DNA of 14,735 bases from JAZLIT01 sp045617525 (GTDB lineage: Bacteria; Bacillota; Bacilli; Bacillales_A; Planococcaceae), in the NCBI GenBank assembly GCA_045617525.1, contig JAZLIT010000119.1:1-14735 (forward strand). The letters are read 5' to 3'. This document shows positions 1 to 6,844 of the stretch, piece by piece (the first letter of the stretch is position 1; the number at the start of each line of letters is the position of its first letter). The position numbers were made by a program, and so were the translations under genes. Below the pieces are notes generated by a model. That model was not told the DNA's origin, did no database searches, and was given only the letters and a program-made list of their open reading frames with translations.

Positions 1-333
1 GGAATCATTCAAACATTGCTTCACATGGTGTATGCAAATCGAGAATCATATTTAATCCAACGACTATTAGGTTTATCACCGAATGGTCTAGTGAAATTAA
101 TTGTCTTTCAAGTGTTATCCTTTATTTTATATGGTTTAGCGGCAGGGATTTTCGTGGGAATGCTCTTAACGGAAATGCTTTCACTCATTGATAAGGGAGC
201 ACAAATCACATTTGATTATATGACGTTAGGACTTACAAGCGCGGTATTTATCTGTTTAATAGTCATTATCTTTGGTGTACAAGGCTATTTGCTAAGTAGA
301 AGAAAGCTAAGCACTGAGATTGTGCAAAGTTAA
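1..333 (+). CDS. ABC transporter permease, FtsX-like, C-terminal part (5' end outside window)
   Basis: The reading frame is open from base 1, so this is the 3' end of a longer gene whose start lies upstream. What is visible reads like the last domain of an FtsX/MacB-type permease: a cytoplasmic segment with RLLGLSPNGLVKLI, matching the usual 'lGas...i..li' coupling region, then two hydrophobic membrane segments (about residues 30-52 and 73-95 counted from base 16), and a short charged tail. Such proteins move lipids or peptides, or act as mechanotransmitters, together with an ABC ATPase; the substrate cannot be read here. A strong terminator about 120 bp downstream suggests it is the last gene of its operon. 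It is not evidently linked to the molybdenum genes. Confidence 0.75.
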   Translation, partial: GIIQTLLHMVYANRESYLIQRLLGLSPNGLVKLIVFQVLSFILYGLAAGIFVGMLLTEMLSLIDKGAQITFDYMTLGLTSAVFICLIVIIFGVQGYLLSRRKLSTEIVQS

Positions 334-451
334 TGGGATGTACGCCGAATTAAGTTCGTAGGTATGTAATGCTCTTTAGTGGAGGGGATTTTAAGTTTTA
401 TAACACTATTTAGAACGTAATTTGACCTATATAGGTTTGCATTTTAATGAG

Positions 452-490
452 AAACGCTTCATATCTAAATAAGATGTGAAGCGTTTTTTT
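452..490 (+). terminator. Rho-independent terminator after the permease operon
   Basis: A 15-bp stem (452-466 with 472-486, AAACGCTTCATATCT against AGATGTGAAGCGTTT, one T-G wobble) closes a 5-nt loop and runs into a T tract at 484-490. It faces the plus strand and would end transcription from the permease operon. The A-rich 5' arm means it might also work weakly on the minus strand. Confidence 0.85.
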
Positions 491-603
491 GTAAGCTTGA
501 AATGTATAAATGTCCGCATCGTGATGTACAACTTTGCATGTCGGGGCATGTAAACTTTCGCTTGAAATGCGCTGTTCTATTCATGTGCATTGGGAATTCA
601 ACT
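491..603. other. Non-coding spacer, nothing recognised
   Basis: Together with 334-451 this forms a gap of about 270 bp between the permease and the next ORF. Apart from the terminator I see no gene. A purine-rich GGAGGGG at 380-386 has no start codon at a usable distance. A GGGAATTC/GAATTCCC inverted pair (592-599 and 637-644) straddles the end of the small minus-strand ORF but lacks a T tract. Confidence 0.5.
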
Positions 604-789
604 TTACTGAGAATACAATTTTGACAAAAATAATTGGAATTCCCGAATACTCTTCTTTGTACTAGCTCTAGAATAAAAATGATAAATATAGTTATCTTTC
701 TCCCAATGTATCATCCAGCTTTTATATTTGGTATATTGTCGACACAAAATAATTTCATTAACAGGAATTTGTAAAATAGTCCCACTCAC
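604..789 (-). CDS. Small hypothetical protein (61 aa), second of a minus-strand pair
   Basis: This ORF starts with GTG at 789 and overlaps the stop of the upstream minus-strand ORF in a GTGA arrangement, which would allow translational coupling. The protein is rich in Tyr, Trp, Lys and Ser, has no signal peptide or membrane segment, and resembles no family I recognise. There is no separate ribosome binding site beyond the coupling. It could be a real small accessory protein, or the second half of one gene split by a frameshift with the 78-codon ORF before it, since the reading frame changes exactly at the overlap. Confidence that it is translated is low. Confidence 0.3.
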   Translation of the reverse strand: MSGTILQIPVNEIILCRQYTKYKSWMIHWEKDNYIYHFYSRASTKKSIREFQLFLSKLYSQ

Positions 790-1007
790 TTTTTTGATAT
801 TCTAACTCTGTCTAGTTCCGATTTTGTGACCTGTAAATGGAGGAAGAGGATCGATAATTCTCTAGGAGCGATCCATAGCCAAAATCCGTTTGTAAAATCT
901 TTTTGAGAACGATATAAAAAATGATACTCTGCACCAAAATCATATTCTTTAAAACCTATTGAATCTAAAAAAAATTCATTATGATCATTTGGGAGCTTAA
1001 TTCCCAT
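786..1007 (-). CDS. Small hypothetical protein (73 aa), first of a minus-strand pair
   Basis: I start this at ATG 1007 (MGIKLPNDHNEF). An in-frame TTG at 1022 would add five residues, but neither start has a recognisable Shine-Dalgarno sequence. A stop codon lies just upstream of the TTG, so the frame cannot be much longer. The protein is polar with an aromatic stretch (GFWLWIAPREL) and a basic C-terminus; no family recognised. Its first codons overlap an acetyltransferase remnant on the opposite strand, so the gene may have lost its natural 5' end in a rearrangement. It ends in a GTGA overlap with the next minus-strand ORF. Immunity-type small proteins can look like this, but that is only a guess. 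Confidence 0.35.
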   Translation of the reverse strand: MGIKLPNDHNEFFLDSIGFKEYDFGAEYHFLYRSQKDFTNGFWLWIAPRELSILFLHLQVTKSELDRVRISKK

Positions 1008-1088
1008 AATATAAAAGCTCAAGCTTTATATGAAAAAATGGGTATGACAACAGAAAAAGATGTAAAGCATTATATCCATTATTGGTAA
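981..1088 (+). pseudogene. C-terminal remnant of a GNAT acetyltransferase
   Basis: Reading plus-strand codons up to the stop at 1086-1088 gives NIKAQALYEKMGM followed by a short polar tail ending in HYIHYW. The 'A..LYEKMGF' pattern is the signature of the last helix and strand of GNAT-fold N-acetyltransferases, where the acetyl-CoA pyrophosphate-proximal helix precedes the C-terminal strand. Only about 30 codons fit; the rest of the roughly 150-residue domain is missing upstream, where the sequence instead supports the opposite-strand ORF. I therefore read it as a truncated relic, not a working gene. Confidence 0.55.
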
Positions 1089-1239
1089 TTAAAATCGTGT
1101 TAGAACAATCAAGTGTGGAGATTGATGTACTAGTGGCGTCTATTGTCCGCATCATTACTAATTCTTGAATTAGGCGACAAAGCGTACAATATGTCTAAAG
1201 AAGACTTATTAATCGTTAACCATAGTAATAATGATATTA

Positions 1240-1276
1240 GGCGTTTACTACAAGGTTTTGTAGTAGCGCCTTTTTT
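1240..1276 (+). terminator. Rho-independent terminator with no clear upstream gene
   Basis: GGCGTTTACTACAA (1240-1253) pairs with TTGTAGTAGCGCC (1258-1270) over a 4-nt loop with one small bulge, followed by six T residues at 1271-1276. The shape is a convincing terminator for plus-strand transcripts. No intact plus-strand gene precedes it, which supports the view that the region holds gene relics. Confidence 0.75.
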
Positions 1277-1573
1277 ATAGGGTCTGTATAAATTGGCTGT
1301 TGTTTTCCACTACGTACTATTCCGTGTTGTCCTGAAAGCGAGATTTTTGCATTGATTTTAAGAAGAAGTGCATAGTTGTTTTTTATTACGCGAAATTGAT
1401 AGCTATTACGCCAAAAGATTATAAATACCGAACAATGGATGTTTGGAGGCAAAAATAAAGTCACGTTTTATTGATTATTTCGCTCCAAATGAGTTAGAAA
1501 TCGCTTTTAAATGGAAATCCAAATCTTATATTCACTTGAATGATTGTATATGTTAACTAAAAAAGTTTGTAAA

Positions 1574-1601
1574 TAACATATTGATGTTAGAATTCACTAC
1601 A
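1574..1601. promoter_or_regulatory. Inverted repeat upstream of pucA with a near-match TnrA/GlnR site
   Basis: TAACAT-ATTG-ATGTTA (1574-1589) is a perfect 6-bp-arm inverted repeat. Its right arm overlaps TGTTA-GAATTCA-CTACA (1585-1601), which matches the TnrA/GlnR consensus TGTNA-N7-TNACA at all fixed positions except one (C for T at 1597). The overlap of two dyads just upstream of the predicted -35 suggests an operator. Which regulator binds is inference; the exact boxes near pucC make nitrogen control of this promoter plausible. Its centre is about 62 bp upstream of the likely transcription start, further than classical TnrA activation sites. Confidence 0.35.
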
Positions 1602-1619
1602 TGAGACTTGAAACTTAAA

Positions 1620-1648
1620 TTGACTTATAATTCTAAATTTTGTTAATA
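1620..1648 (+). promoter_or_regulatory. Sigma-A-type promoter of the pucA-moaB operon
   Basis: TTGACT (1620-1625) and TTAATA (1643-1648) are spaced by 17 bp. An alternative -10 is TAATAT, one base further on. The likely transcript start is near 1655, leaving a leader of about 38 nt before pucA. No further promoter or terminator is evident until after moaB, so it may serve ten genes. Confidence 0.6.
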
Positions 1649-1692
1649 TATTGAAAATGACGTTTTCTGAGATTTTCTAAGGAGGTTAAGGG

Positions 1693-2742
1693 ATGTCTAA
1701 AATACAGGAATTTAAGGAGCTTTTTCGCCATATACATAGCGCATGGCAACAAAATGAAAAGGCGGTTTTAGTCATTTTAACCGATGTGAGGGGGTCGGCT
1801 TATCGTTTGCCAGGCAGCAAAATGCTCATGACATCAAGTGGCAACATGATTGGAACAGTCAGTGGAGGTTGCTTAGAGGCGGATTTGTATTGCTTTGCAG
1901 AAAAGGTTTTCGAAACAAATAAGCCGCTTCTTCACCAATATGATTTAAGTGATACAGAGATTTGGAGCCTAGGCATTGGCTGTAAAGGTGATTTGCAATT
2001 TTTATTTCTCCCCATCTCTTCTGAAAACGTAAAGTGGCGAAAAATACAACAATTATTACAACAAGACCAAGGATTTTCACTTGTTATTAACATGCAGACA
2101 GGAGAATTAGCAGTAATCACGGAGCAGGAGAATGTAGATGATGTAAGTACATCGGTTCCAATTGATGTTATAAAAGAAGCGCAAAAAATAAGTATAGGTC
2201 AAACACGAGCGCAAGTGTTGTCCTATGAAAATGTCCCTTATTTAATCGATACGATCAAACAGAGTGAGCATGTAATTGTAGCGGGGGCGGGGCAAGATGC
2301 GTTGCCAGTAGTTGAACTTGCACAGCAGGCAGGCTTTTCGGTTACCGTATTAGATAGCCGTGCTCATTTTAATAATGAACAGCGATTTCCATATGCGATA
2401 CATATTACTACGGATATTGAAGAGCTTTCTCATGAAACATTTTCTAATAGTTGGTGGGTCATTATGAATCATCACCAGCAAACGGATGAGCAGGCGCTAC
2501 GCTTTGCGATTGAGACTCAGCCGAAATATATCGGTGTACTCGGGCCGACATATCGTACGAATGAAATGCTACAGCATATCGGGTATGACATATCGAGTGG
2601 TCCAATTTACTCACCGATTGGATTAGATATTGGGGCGGAGACGATGCATGAAGTGGCAATTAGTATTATTTCAGAAATGATGAGCTTGCGTGTTGGTCGT
2701 CCTGCGCAGTCGCTTCATGGAAAACCCAAAATTCATGTCTAA
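1693..2742 (+). CDS. pucA: XdhC/CoxI-family molybdoenzyme maturation factor (PucA-like)
   Basis: Family members bind the sulfurated molybdenum cofactor and deliver it to xanthine dehydrogenase-type enzymes. The 349-residue protein has the two expected parts: an N-terminal XdhC/CoxI domain (about 12-105) with DVRGSAYRLPGSKM, GTVSGGCLEAD at 54-64 and GIGCKGDL near 94-101, and a C-terminal Rossmann-like XdhC_C domain (about 190-335) opening with VIVAGAGQDALP. Cys60, in the conserved GGCLE motif, is the residue usually linked to cofactor binding. The start ATG is preceded by AAGGAGG at 1679-1685, an ideal site. It is the first gene of the operon and overlaps the next by 8 bp. Its presence indicates that the partner is a sulfurated hydroxylase (PucCDE, 8 kb downstream) and not a nitrate reductase. 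Confidence 0.92.
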   Translation: MSKIQEFKELFRHIHSAWQQNEKAVLVILTDVRGSAYRLPGSKMLMTSSGNMIGTVSGGCLEADLYCFAEKVFETNKPLLHQYDLSDTEIWSLGIGCKGDLQFLFLPISSENVKWRKIQQLLQQDQGFSLVINMQTGELAVITEQENVDDVSTSVPIDVIKEAQKISIGQTRAQVLSYENVPYLIDTIKQSEHVIVAGAGQDALPVVELAQQAGFSVTVLDSRAHFNNEQRFPYAIHITTDIEELSHETFSNSWWVIMNHHQQTDEQALRFAIETQPKYIGVLGPTYRTNEMLQHIGYDISSGPIYSPIGLDIGAETMHEVAISIISEMMSLRVGRPAQSLHGKPKIHV

Positions 2743-3349
2743 TATTGGTGCGATTATTTTAGCGGCAGGTATGTCGTCGCGAATGGGAAAGCCGAAGCTA
2801 TTATTACCATTTAAAGGACTACCTCTTATTACATATCCACATATGCTCGCACTGCAAAATGCGTTGAAACCTATCGTGTGTGTAACAGGACACTATGATG
2901 AACAAATGTCTAGCGTATTAGCGCCTATAGTGCCAAACATTACGCTGCATAATAATTCATACTATGAAAGTGGTATGGCTTCCTCGTTAAAGGCAGGTAT
3001 TTCTGCAGTGTACGGAAAAGTTGACGCTGTAATGATTTTTTTAGGTGACCAGCCGTTAGTGCCAAATGAAGTAGTCCAAACGATTATTGCACATTATTTA
3101 GCAAGTAAAGAAGCAGGCATAAAAATTGTCCGACCGTTGTTTGGACATCGATTAGGACATCCGATTTTATTTGACAGTAGTTTATTTGACGAATTTGACG
3201 CATTGCAGGGAGATGAAGGTGGGAAGTCGATTATTCAGCGACATCAAAACGCTGTAAAGCTACTGCAGTTTCCAAATAGTGACTGGGGGAAGGATATAGA
3301 TACCGAAGAGGAATATATGACATTATTGAAAGGGACTGAGGGCATATGA
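2735..3349 (+). CDS. pucB: Molybdenum cofactor cytidylyltransferase (MocA/PucB-like)
   Basis: MocA enzymes transfer CMP from CTP to Mo-molybdopterin, making the dinucleotide cofactor of xanthine dehydrogenase-family enzymes. The nucleotidyltransferase signature LAAGMSSRMGKPK lies at residues 9-21 and GDQPLV, the metal-binding loop, at 104-109. LAAG and GDQP are the MocA-type forms; GTP-using MobA proteins carry LAGG and a DMP-type loop. I chose ATG 2735 (204 aa) because the nucleotide-binding strand then begins at residue 4; in-frame ATG 2717 and TTG 2690 also exist, and none has a clear ribosome binding site. The start lies inside the end of pucA, so translation is probably coupled. The stop overlaps the moaA start in ATGA. 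Confidence 0.88.
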   Translation: MSNIGAIILAAGMSSRMGKPKLLLPFKGLPLITYPHMLALQNALKPIVCVTGHYDEQMSSVLAPIVPNITLHNNSYYESGMASSLKAGISAVYGKVDAVMIFLGDQPLVPNEVVQTIIAHYLASKEAGIKIVRPLFGHRLGHPILFDSSLFDEFDALQGDEGGKSIIQRHQNAVKLLQFPNSDWGKDIDTEEEYMTLLKGTEGI

Positions 3350-4353
3350 CGATTGTTGATGCGTTAAATAGACCGCTTCGCCACGTAAGAATCTCAGTAA
3401 TTGATCAATGTAACTTGCGCTGCACGTATTGTATGCCAGCTGAAATTTTTGGGCATGATTATGCGTTTTTGCCACCTAATCAGCTATTGTCGTTCGAGGA
3501 AATTGAAAGGCTAGTGAATATTTTTGCCTCACTCGGTGTTGAAAAAATCCGTCTAACAGGAGGTGAGCCGTTAATGCGAAAGGGCTTGCCGGAGCTTATT
3601 GGCAAGTTGCTCTACATCGATGGAATTGAAGATGTGTCATTAACGACAAACGGCCTGTTGCTAGGTACTTATGCGGAGCGATTGATGAAAGCGGGGTTAA
3701 GGCGAATTAACGTAAGCTTAGATAGCTTAAATCCTAAAATATATAGTGAGATGAATGGGCGAAGCGTTCCAGTTGATAAGGTGCTGCGTTCGATTGAAAA
3801 AGCAGCGGCACTCGGATTGCAAATCAAAATAAATATGGTCGTTCAAAAAGGTGTAAATGACGGGGATATTATCGAGATGGCTAAGTATTGCTTTGATAAA
3901 GATTATACGCTGCGATTTATTGAATATATGGATGTAGGCAATACGAATCGATGGAATATGGCGCAAGTTGTAGCAAGTCGGCAAATATTAGCGCTTCTTC
4001 AGCAACAACACGATTTAATAGCGGCTATAGCTGTTGAAAAAGGAGAAGTAGCAAAACGCTATATCTATAAGGGGACAAATAAAGAGGTAGGTTTTATTTC
4101 TTCTGTGACAGAAGCATTCTGTTCGGATTGTAATCGTGCGCGTATTTCTGCAGACGGAAAGTTATATACGTGTTTGTTTGCAACGTCTGGTACAGATATA
4201 AAGCAAATTCTACAAAACGGCTGTGATGAACAAGTAAAGGAAGCGTTGATGAATATTTGGTCGAATCGGCATGATCGCTATTCGGAGGAACGAAGCACGC
4301 GAAATGACAAACGTCCGCGCAATAAAATTGAAATGTCCTATATTGGAGGGTAA
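3346..4353 (+). CDS. moaA: GTP 3',8-cyclase MoaA
   Basis: This radical-SAM enzyme converts GTP to 3',8-cyclo-GTP, the first step of molybdopterin synthesis, acting in the cytosol with MoaC. The N-terminal cluster motif is C22-x3-C26-x2-C29 (CNLRCTYC) and the SAM-binding GGEP is at 72-75. The C-terminal, GTP-binding cluster ligands are C259, C262 and C276, the family's CX2CX13C pattern. The protein ends in Gly-Gly (334-335), the conserved tail that reaches into the active site. Length, 335 aa, is normal. The start ATG overlaps the pucB stop by four bases, implying coupling. No Moco riboswitch precedes it, as it lies inside the operon. Confidence 0.96.
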   Translation: MTIVDALNRPLRHVRISVIDQCNLRCTYCMPAEIFGHDYAFLPPNQLLSFEEIERLVNIFASLGVEKIRLTGGEPLMRKGLPELIGKLLYIDGIEDVSLTTNGLLLGTYAERLMKAGLRRINVSLDSLNPKIYSEMNGRSVPVDKVLRSIEKAAALGLQIKINMVVQKGVNDGDIIEMAKYCFDKDYTLRFIEYMDVGNTNRWNMAQVVASRQILALLQQQHDLIAAIAVEKGEVAKRYIYKGTNKEVGFISSVTEAFCSDCNRARISADGKLYTCLFATSGTDIKQILQNGCDEQVKEALMNIWSNRHDRYSEERSTRNDKRPRNKIEMSYIGG

Positions 4354-4377
4354 TGCAAGCGAGAAAAGAGGAATAAG

Positions 4378-5133
4378 ATGAAAAACTATCTATACACATT
4401 CCTTTTATTAGTAGCGTTATTAACGGGGTGCTCAAGCAAAGCCGAGGAACAATCGGTAGTAACGGTTTCAGCGGCTGCAAGCTTGAGTAATGTTTTAGAA
4501 GAGATCGCAACACGTTTTCAAGAAGACTATCCAACTACTCAAGTTCGATTTAATTTTGGTGCCTCTGGTTCTTTAAAGGAACAAATTGAGCAAGGTGCGC
4601 CGGTAGATGTGTTTATTTCGGCTTCAACTAAAAAATTTAATGAGCTAGTAGAAGGTGGGCTTGTAGAGGGCGCAATAAACCTTGTGCGAAATGAGCTTGT
4701 GTTAATTACGTCTACAGAGCAAGAAGGTGTAACGACATTTCAAGATTTATTAAGCGATGAAATTGAAAAAATTGCACTAGGTATTCCTGAAACCGTGCCA
4801 GCAGGTGAATATGGAAAACAGGTATTACAATATTACGATGTTTGGTCAACTATCGAATCAAAAATTGTTTATGCAAAAGATGTACGTCAAGTGCTGACCT
4901 ATGTGGCAACGAAAAACGTACAAGCCGGTATTGTGTATAAAACGGATGCGCTGTCTTCAGATAAAGTGCGCATCGTACAAACAGCGGAGCAAAGTAGCCA
5001 TGATGAGATTTTTTATCCAGCAGGTGTCGTAACGAGTACGACGATATCAGAAGATGCGCACGTATTTTTAGATTATTTAGCAGATAACAACATACAACAA
5101 ATTTGGCAACAATATGGGTTTGAAATGGAATGA
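4378..5133 (+). CDS. modA: Molybdate-binding lipoprotein ModA
   Basis: This is the extracellular solute-binding component of a molybdate (or tungstate) ABC importer. Residues 1-18 are a lipoprotein signal peptide: charged start, hydrophobic core and lipobox LTGC with Cys18 as the lipidated residue. The mature part shows VSAAASLSNVLEEIA near 30-44 and GASGSLKEQIEQGAPVDVFISAS near 61-83, the segments that hold the oxyanion through backbone amides and serines in ModA proteins. Length, 251 aa, is typical. It follows moaA after 24 bp with an AGAGGAA ribosome binding site and is followed by modB after 9 bp. Confidence 0.93.
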   Translation: MKNYLYTFLLLVALLTGCSSKAEEQSVVTVSAAASLSNVLEEIATRFQEDYPTTQVRFNFGASGSLKEQIEQGAPVDVFISASTKKFNELVEGGLVEGAINLVRNELVLITSTEQEGVTTFQDLLSDEIEKIALGIPETVPAGEYGKQVLQYYDVWSTIESKIVYAKDVRQVLTYVATKNVQAGIVYKTDALSSDKVRIVQTAEQSSHDEIFYPAGVVTSTTISEDAHVFLDYLADNNIQQIWQQYGFEME

Positions 5134-5142
5134 GGGTAGCTT

Positions 5143-5802
5143 ATGCTCGCCACTTTTTGGGCACCAATCAAGTTATCGCTTACTGTGACAATTGCTGCAG
5201 TGACATTAGTTGTTATAGTGGGGACATTTTTGGGATTTGTGTTTTCTAAAAAACAGTTTAAAGGGAAAATTTTCGTTGAAACAATTTTTATGCTACCACT
5301 TGTCTTACCACCGTCTGTTATCGGGTTTTTATTAATTATTGTATTTGGTAATCAAAGTGTCATTGGGAAGACGATTAGGACGATATTTAATCATTCGATT
5401 ATTTTTACGTGGTATGCAGCTGTAATTGCTGCGTCAGTTGTGGCATTTCCGCTCATGTTCCAAACGGCAAAGACTGGTTTTCAAGGTGTCGCTAAAAATT
5501 TTGAGGAAGCTGCAAAGGATTTAGGTGCCACAAATGTACAAGTGTTTTTTAAAGTTTCGTTACCGCTCGCAAAAAGAGCACTTCTAACCGGGGTGACTTT
5601 AAGCTGTGCACGGGCATTAGGTGAATTTGGAGCGACGCTTATGTTTGCCGGTAACATTCCTGGTGTCACGCAAACAGTATCGACTGCTATTTATATGGCA
5701 ATTGATAGGGGCGATATGACATTAGCTTGGCTATGGGTCATTGTGATTGTCGCATGTTCTTTCCTATTATTATTGTTCACGCAAACGAAAGCAAAAGAGT
5801 AG
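5143..5802 (+). CDS. modB: Molybdate ABC transporter permease ModB
   Basis: The membrane subunit of the molybdate importer has 219 residues and about five hydrophobic segments. The EAA loop, which docks the ATPase, reads EEAAKDLGATNVQVFFKVSLP at about 121-141, and the family signature ALGEFGATLMFAGN follows. The start ATG has GAGGG a few bases before it, within the modA stop region. No modC ATPase is encoded next to it: the following gene is moeB. B. subtilis also has modA and modB homologues without an adjacent modC, so ModB presumably borrows an ATPase encoded elsewhere or uses an unrecognised one; that is inference. Confidence 0.92.
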   Translation: MLATFWAPIKLSLTVTIAAVTLVVIVGTFLGFVFSKKQFKGKIFVETIFMLPLVLPPSVIGFLLIIVFGNQSVIGKTIRTIFNHSIIFTWYAAVIAASVVAFPLMFQTAKTGFQGVAKNFEEAAKDLGATNVQVFFKVSLPLAKRALLTGVTLSCARALGEFGATLMFAGNIPGVTQTVSTAIYMAIDRGDMTLAWLWVIVIVACSFLLLLFTQTKAKE

Positions 5803-5813
5803 GTGGTGATAAG

Positions 5814-6830
5814 TTGGAACAGCGTTATGAGAAACAAGAAATGTGTACGTTTATCGGCGTGACTGGTCAGCAGAAAATTCGACATAAGCATGTGTTAGTT
5901 GTTGGGGCGGGTGCTTTAGGTAGTGCAAGTGCAGAAATGCTTGTACGCGCAGGGGTTGGGGCATTAACGATTATTGATCGTGATTATGTGGAGTGGAGTA
6001 ATTTGCAACGACAGCAATTATATACAGAAGCAGATGCCATAGAGGCGATGCCAAAAGCGATTGCGGCAAAAAAGCGACTGCAAACGATAAACCGTGATGT
6101 TCATATTGAAGCGTATGTAATGGATGCAACACCTGCATTACTGGAGCAATTACTCGAAGGTGTGGACGTTATAATAGATGCCACTGATAACTTTGAAATT
6201 CGCTTTATTTTAAATGATTTATCTCAAAAAAATAGCATTCCGTTTATTTTTGCCGCGTGTGTAGGGAGTTTTGGCTCGACGTTTACGTTTATCCCACACA
6301 AGACGCCTTGTTTACACTGCCTATTAAAGAAAGTGCCTGTAACGGGAGCGACTTGTGATAGTGAGGGGATTATGAATTCGATTATTCAGCTAATTGCTTC
6401 GTATCAAGTGGCCGAATGTATGAAGCTATTAGTGGAAGATAGTGAAGCGTTACGCGATACATATGTGTCCGTAGATTTATGGCGCAACCAGCATTATGCC
6501 TTTCGAGTAGAGAAAGCGAAGGATGCTAACTGTCTTTCTTGTGGACCACACGCCACGTATCCATACTTACAATATGAAGCACAGACGAAAGTCGCGGTTT
6601 TATGTGGAAGAAATACAGTGCAACTGCGTCCGCCATACTTACAATCGATGAAGTGGGAAACGCTAGAAAATAAATTAAATAGCAAAGGTAATCTAAAGAG
6701 TAATCCATTTTTGCTGTCATGTGAAATAGCGCCTTACAGACTTGTCTTTTTTAGGGATGGACGCGTATTTGTTCATGGTACGAGCGATATTTTAACGGCT
6801 AAAAAATTATATTATAGCTTAATAGGATAG
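5814..6830 (+). CDS. moeB: MoeB/ThiF-type adenylyltransferase
   Basis: MoeB adenylates the C-terminal glycine of MoaD so that it can receive sulfur for molybdopterin synthesis. I place the start at TTG 5814, preceded by AGGTGGTGAT at 5801-5810; the frame stays open further upstream but only through the end of modB. That gives 338 aa, the length of Bacillus MoeB. The nucleotide-binding GAGALG is at 31-36, D57 and N63-x2-R66-Q67 follow, and DATDN is at 122-126. Zinc ligands are C166xxC169 and C240xxC243. C181 sits in the ATCDSEG motif, the position of the E1-like cysteine. Related ThiF acts on the thiamin carrier ThiS, but the neighbouring moaD makes MoeB the better reading. A C-terminal extension after the second zinc pair is also usual in Bacillus. 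Confidence 0.88.
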   Translation: MEQRYEKQEMCTFIGVTGQQKIRHKHVLVVGAGALGSASAEMLVRAGVGALTIIDRDYVEWSNLQRQQLYTEADAIEAMPKAIAAKKRLQTINRDVHIEAYVMDATPALLEQLLEGVDVIIDATDNFEIRFILNDLSQKNSIPFIFAACVGSFGSTFTFIPHKTPCLHCLLKKVPVTGATCDSEGIMNSIIQLIASYQVAECMKLLVEDSEALRDTYVSVDLWRNQHYAFRVEKAKDANCLSCGPHATYPYLQYEAQTKVAVLCGRNTVQLRPPYLQSMKWETLENKLNSKGNLKSNPFLLSCEIAPYRLVFFRDGRVFVHGTSDILTAKKLYYSLIG

Positions 6831-6844
6831 AGAGGTGAATGGAT

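Larger units (their letters stand above)
1089..1619. other. Long stretch with no recognisable gene; scattered short open frames
   Basis: Between the acetyltransferase remnant and the pucA promoter I see no gene with a start, a ribosome binding site and a recognisable product. Short plus-strand frames at about 1129-1164 and 1165-1279 might be two pieces of one frameshifted small gene that would end at the terminator at 1240-1276, but I cannot identify it. A further open stretch at about 1420-1555 has no start codon. A minus-strand 75-codon frame covering 1237-1464 runs through the terminator and looks accidental. Confidence 0.5.

Noticed and set aside
592..644. Inverted pair GGGAATTC/GAATTCCC around the end of the 61-codon minus ORF
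   Set aside because: The loop is long, each half is itself palindromic and no T tract follows on either strand, so it is not a credible terminator.
511..1153. A 10-base direct repeat TGTCCGCATC at 511-520 and 1144-1153
   Set aside because: The flanking bases do not match and a single 10-mer pair may be chance or a trace of shared decay; not enough for a repeat call.
1237..1464. A 75-codon minus-strand ORF
   Set aside because: Its end runs through the terminator hairpin at 1240-1276 and it has no family resemblance or ribosome binding site.
4094..4534. A 146-codon minus-strand ORF
   Set aside because: It lies antisense to the end of moaA and the start of modA, both certain genes, and has no recognisable motif.
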